Assembly: GCA_963693365.1 (NCBI GenBank)
Contig: CAVNZM010000012.1
Location: forward strand, 9,211,056 to 9,275,055
Source of the DNA: Amoebidium appalachense
Taxonomy: Eukaryota > Ichthyosporea
DNA length: 64,000 bases
Direction of reading: 5' to 3'
Of this stretch, positions 37,134-49,100 are shown in pieces. The notes below the pieces were generated by a model. It had not been told where the DNA came from. It saw only the letters and a list, made by a program, of their open reading frames with translations, and ran no database searches. The position numbers and the translations under genes were made by a program. Positions within the stretch are counted from its first letter, which is position 1. Every line of letters begins with the position of its first letter.

Positions 37134-40100
37134 GGGCTCCCCTCGGGACACTCGGTATCAGCTGGTTGTGTGTGTGTGTGTGGTGTGTGTGTGTGTGTGT
37201 GGGTTTGTGTGTGTGTGCGCGTGCGCTATAATTTTGTAGTGATGTGTTTCTCAAGCCAATCAATACATCTAATAAACAGGTCGTAGTTACGCGTGTTTAG
37301 TATAAAATCAAGGATGTTGTAATTTACAGGTAGGCTATCTTTCTGGGTGTCTGTTGTGAATGTGACGTGTGTGTGTTGCGGTATTATGTGGTCTATCAAA
37401 CTACATTTGGCGATACATGACCGGTTAAACTGGTGTGTGTGTGTGTTGTTTGGGCATGCAAATGATGCCACCTTATACTTATTAGATCTCCACTGTATAG
37501 CACGTGTACAGTAAAAGCGTGGTAATTGATCAATAATACCATCAGCTAGAGAAAGACCAGTTCTACAGGAAGGTAATATGTATTTAGGTGTTATACACTT
37601 GCGAGTGCCATATTTGGCAATATGGTTGAGGCGGTCAGTATATATAAAACGAGACATAAGGCTTAGTTTTTCAAGGTGTATGCTTTCATCGGGTCTAGTG
37701 TCGTGTGGTATCTTTTTCCATTTGTTATATTGCGTGATTATCTTGTGATTGTGTACATGTTTAATAAGTAAGTGGCAGTCCAAAGTCACACACACACTAT
37801 TGCGGGGTTTATTTGTATTTGTGCCCAGGGGAGAAGGGGAGAGAGAGGGGAGGAAAGAGGGGAGAGGTGAGGAGGGGACAGGTCGGATAGAGAAGAGAGG
37901 GTGGGAGGGCAAATACTTCTTTAAGCGGCTTATGTGCTTATTGAATTTCAGCGCGAGATAGGATACTCTAGCAGCTATTGGGACCAGACCATATATCGAG
38001 AGCGTTACAGGCCCAGGTTTACAACAGTTGTTAGATAGAAAGGAGGCAACTTCTGCTTCAAGGAAATTTGCCAAGGGTTTAAGCGCTCTAGTTCTCTCTT
38101 TCTTGATCCAAGCGGCGAGAAGGGGTAAACCATATTCACATGCCGGGAAGACAAAAGTGCGAATAAATGTAAGTCTAATAGAAGGATGGAGGGGTGTGTC
38201 TTTAAAAATATTAGCCGAGAAGAAAGCTAACCGCTTACGAGCCAACTCTACCCTCTTTTCGACCATATGGGGAAACATAACACCAACAGAATCAACCGGA
38301 ACACCAAGATATTTGTATTCTGGAACTATAGGTACAGGTTTAGATGATAATGTAAATGTGTGTAAATTGTTAGCTATATCAGGTACAAGAACACCACATT
38401 TGTCTATGTTAAGGATCATAAGGTTTGCCTTGCACCACTCTGACACTACATCGAACAATCTTTGCAGGCGTCTAGGGGTACGGGCAAGGAGGGACAGATC
38501 ATCAGCATAGAGAAGTGCAGGCGGAAAGTTATTAATAGGGTCATCGTTTTCGGCGTAAATCTTGACAGCCAAATCATCTATAAATAGGTTAAACAAAAAG
38601 GGGCTAAGCAATGAACCCTGCAAGAGACCTCTAGTACGAGCAAAACCATATGAAAGATGCCCATTAACCACAGCTCTACCATAGGTTTGAGACAAGAGTG
38701 CTTCTAACAGAACACCAATGCAGTGTGGTACACCCCGTGCAGCAAGCTTTTCCCATAGGAGACCAGGGGAGACAGAATCGTAAGCAGTTTTCCAATCAAT
38801 AAAGCCAACATATTGTGCACCAACTTGCATAGAATCGTGCAGTGCCATTATTTGAACATAACATGAATTGTTTTTACGAAAAGCGGATTGGCATGGGTGT
38901 ATGTGAAGAATAGATTGAAACCTAGGGTGATGTGCAAATAACCTAAGTAAGCAAGCTTCAAAGAATCTACGAACAACCTGGGTTAGTGTAATGGGGCGAA
39001 AGGATGATATGGGGCCCTCAGAGTCCTTCTTAACTATGGGGATCACTAAGGTATCTAACCAAGATGACGGGACATGTCCACATTTAACACACCAAGAAAA
39101 GAGAGAGCTTAACATGATAGTAAGATCAGGTTTAATAGCACGATCACTTTCCTTTTGTGGGTAGGAGGGAACAAGGATTTTAAGAAACCCAGCAGGGAGT
39201 CCATCAGGTCCACAAGACTTACTAGAGCTATAACTAGATATCACAGACCATATGGCATCGGGACTGAAAAAGGGGAGGATCGATTCTATGGGGATAGATG
39301 GGTCTACAGGCCACACAATAGGTTTCTGAGCGGGGGTCCTATCTTTAAACAGTTCCGAGAAATACTTATCAGAGTCTATGAGGGGGTCTCCAGTGGTATC
39401 ACCAATAATACGAGCAGGGGGGCCAAATCGATTCATACTAGCAAGCCGGCGCAAGCTTTCCTTTTGAGACAGGGGTTCACCTAGTCTAGCGGGAGTGGTG
39501 TTTGGTAACAAGAGAGCATCGGGGTATTCCTTCCTACCACCGCCAGCATAATCACCGAGATCTATCAAATCATCAACAATAAAGTTAGTGCATGTATCTA
39601 GTACGAGATGTGAATCTGGCCTGGCTTGTGCAGATTCTAATAGGCGCATATATATAGGGTGTTTCGTAGCATAGCATACACATACATCAACTCTACCCCA
39701 CTGTGACTTAAGCTGGGATAGACGGAGGCGAAAGGTGGGAGGGGGAGGGGGGAGCAGATCAAGGGAGATCTTAGGTAGGAAAAGGATAGGAGAGTGGTCA
39801 GATGACCTAGAGAGGTTAGGAGGGAGAGAGAGTTTTGACATGGTTGATGGCCAAAAGGCCACTCCCCAGTCGGTGTTGTGGGCATGGGATATTTGAGGGA
39901 ACCGCAAAGTGTGACTTTGGACATACCTTGCTAAAGGGATAGCACGCTCCGGGGGCTTAGATGGGTACCCGACACTCACTTGCAGTGTGTCTGTGTGGTG
40001 GAGTCGCGTGTTAAAATCACCTAAAATAACAGTGGACATTGGTAACTGTGACAACTCGTGAGTCAATTCGACAACCGACATAGATGGTGGGTAATATACA

Positions 40101-43100
40101 AAAGTAAAAACATTAGAAAGAAACTCTATAGAAACCGAGAATTCCGTTTTTGCTACCGGTTTGCACTTCACTCTCACGTGTGGTGCGGCAAGTACAATAA
40201 TGCCTCGGTTTTTCGCGTAACCGGGGTGTGTGGATGTGTCGACCAATGTAGAGTTGAATTTGTGGTGGTTTTTAAACTGTGTTTCGCAAATCACTGTAAA
40301 CGTGTGGTTGTTTGTCTGTTGTTGTATGTAGCTGATTTTATCGTCGAGTGTCCCGGGGGGGAGGCCCTTTTGGGGGCCCAGTGTCCGAGCATTCCAGAAG
40401 AAGAAGGATAAATTAGGCATCGGTTTGGTCCGACACCTGTGGGGTTGGTTCCCACTTGTCGCTTACGGGGTCGTATGCACGACCTTCCGCCAGCGCGAAC
40501 AGTTCGCAGAAGAGCTCGATTTCCATCTCGCATCGGCGTTTGCGCTCGAGCAGTTTCTCACCAGAAAACATTGGTTCCTTCGTGTCCGTGTCTATCACGC
40601 TCGTAGCATCGTTTTCCAACTTTGCGAGGAACTCTTTTGCCTTGCTGATGCGTACACGACAACGTGTGGCGCACGCATTCTTAGCAGACACTTTACGTTC
40701 TTTGTCTGCTTTCTGAATGTTTTCCGGCGCGCATGGGTCGTAGCTTGGGAGGTGGGTGAAGAAGCTTCCACACCCCTTTGTCGCGTCACGGATGAACGCA
40801 CGGTTATAGTCGCCCCGTACTGCTACTTCCAGCACATCGTATCCAATGAAGGACAGACAAAGGATGCGAGAGCACCGGAAGCCGAGAGCCTTGAAGATGG
40901 ACCACATGGCCCTGTGTGGGCGTCTGCCGTGCTTGACTTTGAAATACACCCTCTCGTATTTGGGTGGGATGTTGATGTTACCGTTTGCTTGGGTGTTCCC
41001 CTTAGCCGGCGGTTTGGGAGGGGAGTTGCGGCGGTACTCGTTGCCTGCAAGAATGCTGGCATATGTTTCCTTGGCAATTTGGCGGAGCTCGGGTGTTTTA
41101 CGAGAGTTCGCATATTCTAGGAACTCTGCCGGGAGCTGTGCTTCCGGTCCTGTGTTGTTTTGTGTTGGGGTGGAAATGTCTCCGTCGCGAGATGTTTGCT
41201 CATGAGTTTTGGGGTTTTGCGATCCACTAATGTTTAGCTGGGCTGTGAGTGAATCAATGGTGAGCTTGAGTTGGGTATTTTCTGTTTGGAGTTTTTCTAT
41301 CATGTTCTTGAGTGGTAACAGCTCATTTAGCTGTTTCTTAACGAGGGCAAGTTCTGCCAGTACTGTATCAACCGAAAGTTTCGGCATGGTTGTTATTGTG
41401 TTTCTACGGAGTGGTGTGGTGTTATTCTGAATGGGTAGTGTATTGTAAATAGGTGTTGCGCTTAGTCTAAGGCGATGTTTTTCTGGTTGTGCATCTGTGG
41501 TAGGTGTATCTGCTGGACGTTTTAATGGTCGCACATGTGTGATGGGTGTAGATGGAACTTTGAAAGAGGTTCTGAAACGATTATAGGCATGTGCCATGAC
41601 ATGGATGGGGGTGTTCCCCGGCCCTTAGGGCCACGGATGGCCTGGTTTAGGGGTGGATGCGCGAAGGATACTATTTATTAGCAGATAATAAAGAGCGACA
41701 TTTGAATCGATGTGTGCGACTGAATCGATCTTTTTCATTAAGTAAATGAATGAAAACATAACACGAACTGAGAAGATCTTACAATATGTAAATACTACGT
41801 ATTATAACATCCCCACTTAAGACTTTGAAGTTTGTGTTATCATATCCCCACTGAACTAGTGAAATCTCCCCACTTGAGAACAGAAACGGAAAAAAAAATT
41901 AAAGTTTGGACTTTTCCTGGGGGGGGGGGGGGGGGGGAGGGAGGGGGGGGAGGGGGGGGGGGGGGGGGGGGGGGGAAGGGGGGGGGAAGGGGGGGGGGGG
42001 GGGGGGGAAGGAACCGGGGCAAAAAAAAACAACAAATATATATAACGTGTATAGTCGGGGTTTGTTTAACTGGGTTTTAAACCAGTGAAAGATAGAGTAG
42101 AGTGATGGTACAGGTCAAACCTTATATATAAACCCTAAGTGGGCATACCCACAAAGGCAATACATATGAAATAATGATTATGATAAAGTAAGTAGTAAAC
42201 ATTAGAAAATCACTCTTGAAGTAGGTCGGGTCAATCCACAATATCCGGTAAACAAAGTCGAGCACGATGGTGGACATGACTCGGGCCGGGGAGGGGTTTG
42301 GTGAGGATGTCAGCTAAGTTGTGGGCTGACTCAACGTAGTGGACAACCACGTCCCCACTGGCAATGTAGTCCTTGGTGTTGTGATACCGGACGGCAATGT
42401 GTTTGGTACGGTGCTTGATGCCGGTGGAGTTGACGATGGCAATGGTCGACTGGTTGTCACAGTACACCGGAGTCGGAGCAAGCATGGGACAGCCGAGTTC
42501 CTTGAAGAGGTCACGGACCCAAGCAACTTCTTGGGTGCCAGCATTGAGAGCAATCAGCTCAGCTTCAGTGGTGCTGGTGGCCGTGATGGGCTGGAGCTTG
42601 GAGTACCAGATGATGGGCATACCAGCAAACACGATAATGTAGCCGGTGGTAGACTTCTTGCTGTCGGCACAACCAGCAAAGTCAGCATCCGTGTAGCATT
42701 CGAGTATGGGGGACTGGGTGGCCGAGTACTTGTAGTCAATGCCAAGGTCAATGGTGCCGAGCAGGTACCGGGCCACACGACGGAGAAGGTCCCAGTGAGT
42801 CTTGCCGGGGTTGGTGCTGAACCGACCAAGGAAGCCGATGGCATAGGCAATGTCGGGACGTGTGCACCGTGCCACCCAGAGGAGACGGCCGAGTAACTCA
42901 CGGTAGGGTACGGTGAACGGTTGGGGGGGGCAATCAGCCAGGGAGACGGTGGTGCCTGCAGGGATGGGGGTAGACTTGGACTTGGCATCGGTGAGGTTGA
43001 AGTCGTGGATGATATCCATGATGTAAGACCTCTGGTGCATGTGGAGGTGATGGGGATCAGAGTGATTAAAATCAACACCGAGCATACGGTCAAATGGACT

Positions 43101-46100
43101 CATACGACAGCTGGCCATCTTGCTGATGTGGGCAGCCAGGTCACTGGCAGCAGTAGAACCCCGGGTGTTGGTGATGGTGGAGTCGTCGACGTAGTTACCA
43201 GCCCGAACCACATCGTTGTTGGGGAAGAACCGGAGGTAGATGCACGGGTCGGTCTTAGTACGGGTCAGGCCATGGGCAAGAAGAATGCCGTCGAGGAAGT
43301 CGTACCAAGCCTTGGAGGCTTGCTTGAGGCCGTACAGGGCTTTCTTGAGTCTCCAGACCTTGCCAAGTGTGGCCATGGTGATGAATCCCGGGGGTTGTTT
43401 CATGTAGATGGTCTCGGTGAGTGGGCTGTTGAGAAAGGCCGTAGACACGTCGAGTTGATGGATGTCATGGCCTTCAACAACGGCCAGAGCTAGGATGGCA
43501 CGGAGAGCAGCCGGACGGATGACAGGGCTCTCAATCAACTCATAGTCAACACCGTATTGCTGACTGAAACCTTGAGCAACACCACGTGCCTTGATCTTGG
43601 TGTCTCCAGCCGAGTTGAGAGTTTTCTCGGAGACAATCCACTTGAAGCCGACGATGTTAGCACCAGGGGGAGGGTCAACAAGTTCAAAGATGTCTTTGTC
43701 GACGAAGGCTTGATATTCAGCAGTCAGGGCTGACTTGACCTGGTCACCATTGGGTCCGGAACACAGTTGACGGACAAGTTTGGGTAGTTGGTCGATGTTG
43801 ATGGGGGGGCCGGGGGGGACTGGGAGGGTGGTGGTGGCTTGAAGTCCAACCTTGCCCTGTAGACGGGCAGAACGACGGGGTGCAGGAACCGGGGTAGGTG
43901 GAGATGGTGGGGGGGGAACTTGGAAGTTCGGAAGTGCAGGGGGGGCAACCTCCGGGCTGGACGGGGCCGAGTGGAAGTTGTCGGGGGAGCCGGGTCGGAT
44001 GGGTGTGACGTTACCAGGGGCAGGATGAGGGTCGGCAGGCTGGACGGGCACGGGGGCAGGGGGGCCGGTGGGGGGGGGGGTGTCGGGGGAACTACAATGG
44101 CAGGAGGGGGGCCAGAGTACACCAGACAAACATCATCTTCAGTGTCAACTGTGGGGGGTGGGGTGGTCGAGGTAGCAGTGGTGTCGGGGGTCGGAAATGT
44201 TGATGGAATGTCGGACGGGAGATAAGCTGATTCGTCGAAAATCACATCACGGAAGAGGCCGACACGATGGGTGGTGGGATTGAAGATCCGGTGGCAGTGT
44301 GATTGAAGATCATAGCCGATATACATGCCGAGGTTGACGGTGGGGGCCAGCTTGTTCCGTTTAGAAGCTGGCACGTGAGTGTAGGCAGGGCAACCGAACA
44401 CTTTGAGCTCGGAGATGTCGGGCTTGACACCGTAGAAAACCTCGAATGGTGTATGACCATTGGCAGTCGTGGACGGGGTGACGTTGATGATGTAGGCGGC
44501 ATGTTGGAGGGCCTCAGCCCACAGTTTGGGGGACAGAGACTGATCTTGGACTTGATGGAGGAGGCAACGGACAATCTCTTGGAGGAACCGCATACGACGT
44601 TCAACATAGCCGTTCAGTTGAGGGCAGTCCACCGGAGCATAGCTGGCCTTGATGCCCTGGGAGAGGCAAAAAGCACGGGTAGCCTTGGAGGTGAACTCAG
44701 AGCCGGAGTCGAAGTGGTAAATACCAACTTTGGAGGGGGCATGGGTGGCAACGAGGTTGGTGTGAGCTGTGAGAATGTCCAGGGTGGTGGTACGGTCGGC
44801 CATCGGGTAGATCTTGACGAGGCCAGAGGCACGGCAGACAGTAACGAGAGCAACCTTGGAACCTCCGTACGATGTTGTGGTAGGCTCAAAAAAATCCCAA
44901 TGCCATTCATGACCGGGGATGTTGGAGTGAGGACGGTCACCCTTGAACGGAGCCTTGGTGGTTTTACCCATAATGCAGCCATGACAATCAGGAACATCAC
45001 AGTCGAGGACAGAGGAGGGGAGACCAATAACAAGGTCGTGTTTCACCATGTCCTTGATGCTGGTCATAGCACGGTGCCCCAGACGATGGTGCCAGATGGA
45101 TGGGTTAACACTGGTAGTGGCAGCCAGAGCCACAGGACGAGTGGGTGGTTGAATGGTGTAGTCCTTGAAGTAATACAGACCGTTGTGTAGACGGAGGTTG
45201 ACGAGATGACGGCCGGTAAGTCGGTCGAAGAGGAATGACGGAGTGGAGGCATCGTTCAAATCACCCTTGATGTATTAGGCAGCAGCTTGGGATGTTGAAA
45301 TGAGGAAGGCTTGGCCAGACGGAGTGTAGTAGGCTTCAATGGTAAGGGTGGCAGTGCCATGGTCGGTGGTGGTGTTGATGACGATATGGCCGGTGTGAGT
45401 GGCCAAGACGGGGGTGCCATTGAAGGCAGCAACGGGAGTCGGTGTCGGAAGGGGAGTGAGATCATGGAAGAACTCACGGGTGGGGCAGACAGTCATGTTG
45501 CACCCGGAATCCCAGGCAGGGTCGGAGGACACGGGGACGGAGCTAGCATTGTATGCCGAGAAAGCAAAGGAGACAGATTTCTCACTGCCTTGACGGGAAC
45601 GGTTGTGTCTGGACATACGGCATTTCGGCTCAGGGCAATCGATGATCGTGTGATCAGGCTCGTGGCAGTAGGAGCATGCTTTCACGGACGGGGTGTTAGA
45701 ACGAGCCGGGGAATCAGAACGACGGGAACCCGAGAAACGGGAACGGCTGGGGGAACGAGACGTGGACCGGAAGGCAGGCCGGTGTGGGGAACGGGAGCGG
45801 GTGGGCTGACGGGAGAGACGAGTTCGGAGGTCCGTACCGGGGGTACGGTCAAGTCGGTTGCGTAAGTCACGGCGAGGAAGATCACGGGGGGGAGCACTGG
45901 CATTTAATGCCATGCTGGACTTGGGGGCACGGTGGGCACGGTTGCTCCGGAGTTGCATCTTGAGGTCTTGACGTAACTCGATGCCCTTGACGTGGTTGTG
46001 GAGGGACTCGAAGTCGGGGAATAGCTTATCACCGAAGTGATAGTCTTCGATAAGGCGGTTGAACTCAGGGGTGAGGTCGTCTCTGGTGGTGAGTTCATTG

Positions 46101-49100
46101 AAGAACTTCTCAGCTAGACGAGTGAAGTGAATGGACTCATCTTGGAGGGACTGGAGCTGGTTCACGATGGTCTGCAGACGGCTCAGGTAGGTGGTGAATG
46201 ATTCACCGGGCTGAAGGGCACAGGCATCCCACTGACGGTGAAGGATGCGGATCTGATCGGGTTTGCCTTGGAGATAGTGTTGACGGAATTTCCACATGGC
46301 CCGTTCAGGGTCCATGCCAATACGGTACTGGGCAACGGTGGTGAGGACGGAAGGGTCGATGTTCTGTATCATATGGAGCAGGAGGCAATTGCGGGCCTCC
46401 TTGAGTTCCGCGGTAGTGCCGTAGCCATAGAAGGGGGGTTCACCGTCAACCGCGACGGTGGTAGGGGGGACGTAGTTGTCAGCAAGTACAACATCCACGA
46501 GCCGGACACCTTTAGTGCCGGTCATCATGCCGAGAAAAATGATTTCCCATTGAAAATGAGACACAGACACACACAGACACACACAACAACAAAACACGGA
46601 ACGATCGGAGCAGTGTACACAACAGACATCAATGTTTAGACACGACTGAACTCAATTTATTTTGATCGCTAATAAATACCTGAAATTCCCTTAAGTTAAA
46701 TCCATACATGATTTCCGACCAGTCGGAAATCAGATCTATGTCTAAAATAACCAATCACAATTAACTGATTATTTCCCGGATAGATCCGGAGACACAGGAA
46801 CGCACACCATAGGTCACAGCTATAAGAAAGAAAAGAGGTGAAGAGTAACGAGGAAAGAGGTGATGTTTCTAACCTATCATCGGCTACAAAGACTCAGACA
46901 TTTTCTGACTAAGTCCACTGATTGGATATAGTACGGCAACACACAAAACAAAAGTGGTTGACTAAGCTATGAATCATACCTGACAAGCTAAAGTGTAACC
47001 TAAGTGTTTTTCTACCAATCAAAACATAACGAGTAATATAAATCTACTCAACGTATATTAGTGAGAGAGAAATATAATTATGTGAAAGGAAACAAGAGAA
47101 GAAAGAAAGAGAAAAGAAAGAAGAAGAAAGAGGAAAAAGAAAAGAAAGCAGGACAGAAAACACGAACAGCAAAACACAGTTATAACCGAAGATATTCATG
47201 TACACATAACATGTACACGTTTCTCCCTCACTGGGTAGACTCGTGTACCTATAATCAGTTGCTGTAATCGATATCTAAACACACGAATATAGCCGACACA
47301 ACACGATTACAAGTACTCAAATACACTGGAGATCGATGTCATAATTTACGTACAAGGAGCACATCTTTTTCATTAAGTAAATGAATGAAAACATAACACG
47401 AACTGAGAAGATCTTACAATATGTAAATACTACGTATTATAACACTCCTGTGTGACGTCCTTGTTTGCACCGATTGCAACGGTAATGGTAAATTTGTCAG
47501 CGGGAGGCTTGGGCTTGCGAGATGCAGGGAAGGTAGGAACAACAGTATACCGGCCGGGGGGCACCTTGAAGGTAACCAGGCCGTTGGCATTCGTTGCGCT
47601 GGTGGCAACCACGACACTCTGGGCATTGACAAGGAGCACAGTAATGCGGCTGTACGGCCGGTTGCTGTCGTCCTTAAGGATGATGTTGATGGTTCCCAAA
47701 TCAAGGTCTGTGGAAATGAGGGTGTAAGTATATAATCATGAATGATGCAAAACATAGACAGAGAGACGTGTAGCAACACTGGGGAATGCTCTACCAAAAG
47801 AGCATGTATGGTCCCTGCAGATATCGATCTGCGATGTAGCCATGCATCCATGTAACGAACAAGGCGGAGGAGAGGAGGAGAGGAAGGGAGGGTGGGAGGG
47901 GGAGGGGGGGCATAGATTTGTTTACCTGCAGGGTCGGGGGCACCAGCGGCAAAGTAGATAAAGGAGCCCTCAGTGGGGCCAGCAAGGTTGCAGGTAGCAA
48001 ACAGGCCACAGCGGCGGGTGGACGTGTGGAAGGTGGTGTAGCGGCAGCCAATGGTGCGGCCACATTCGGCCCGGCATGCAGACACATCGGCAACCACACC
48101 CACATTCTTGAGCACGGATGAGTAGTCACAGCTGCGGGGTACCTGGTATTGCTCCATCTGGTAGTCCACGGCTGGAAAGCAAGTGTGTTCGTGAGCTAAG
48201 ATGCCGGAAAGCAACAACCCAAACTATTTAAACCACTATCACAAATGAAACAGGATAAGGGCCACACATTTCAAAGACAAGCCCATAGAGTTTTATGATT
48301 TTCGGTGTCAACCTTCATCTCTGAGTATCGTGAGGGAAGAAGGGGGTAAACTTACGCCTGGGTGCAGGGGCGCCGTTGATGTAGAAGATGGCAGTGTTAT
48401 CAGCGTTGGGGTCCAAATCGCACACGTTGAACAGCCCACATTGCCCCGTGACGCGGTTAAACGTAGCATAGCGGCAGTCCCTGGTGCTTGCACATGCAAG
48501 CCTGCAAGCCTGTGCATCCGCCACCTTCTGAGGATACCCCTGCAGAGTGTTTCTCGAATCACACCCACCATTGAGTTGGTTGGGCATGGCATAGTCAGGC
48601 TCTGGGGCCGCACCGATGTGCTGGATGGTGGCGCGTTCCACTGCGGGGATAAGTGTGCACTCGTTGAAGAAACTGCAACGGCCAGACGGGAAGAATGTGA
48701 TGTAGCGGCAGTTGCTTGTGTTGCCACAGCGCAGACGACAGGCTGCAATGCCATCGACTTGTACAGAGATGATCGACCGTGCAGAGTCGCACTGGCGGAA
48801 CTCAGCACCCAGACCAACGTCAATCATCGAATAGTCGGCTAAAGGGGAGGAATAGAGTGTTAGTGAATAGAGTGTTAGTGATGAAAATGATAGTGATATG
48901 AAAACGATCAAGGAGACATAGAAGATGTAGGAACGTAAGTGAACACACGTGCACTACCACACGTGCACTACCACGATACACACGAAACAACTTGTGTAGT
49001 GTGCAACTTAAGAAACAAATTGTGACAAATTGTGTAGCATGTGTAGAAACAAATTGAGAAACAAATTGTGTAGCATGTGTAGCATGTAACTCGTGCATGT

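Larger units (their letters stand above)
36894..41727 (-). mobile_element. Full-length APE-type LINE (non-LTR retrotransposon)
   Basis: 4.8 kb on the minus strand with a 10-bp TSD. A short 5' UTR (41598-41727) is followed by ORF1 (41597-40413), ORF2 (40420-37226) and a 3' UTR with AC repeats, an internal A-run (T on plus, about 37091-37129) and a 197-bp tail ending GTAAACCCC. Both ORFs are open. It appears to be a recent, potentially complete copy. I do not assign a clade. Confidence 0.9.
36031..41809 (-). repeat. Copia-B#2 3' LTR, split by a LINE
   Basis: LTR parts 36031-36893 and 41738-41809 (about 935 bp together), limits TGTTAAATTG and ATTATAACA. The LINE between them duplicated ATCTTTTTCA (36884-36893 and 41728-41737). 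The uninterrupted sequence is visible in the 5' LTR near 47365. Confidence 0.88.
36031..47444 (-). mobile_element. Copia-B#2: Ty1/copia element inserted in exon 7, hosting a LINE
   Basis: Minus-strand copia element with 3' LTR 36031-36893 plus 41738-41809, internal region 41810-46556 and truncated 5' LTR 46557-47444. Flanked by CTCCT (36026-36030 and 47445-47449). One deletion removed the PBS, the gag start and the first ~50 bp of the 5' LTR. A nonsense codon (GAA to TAA at about 45275) and a frame change at a G-run near 44080 further disable it. Confidence 0.9.
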
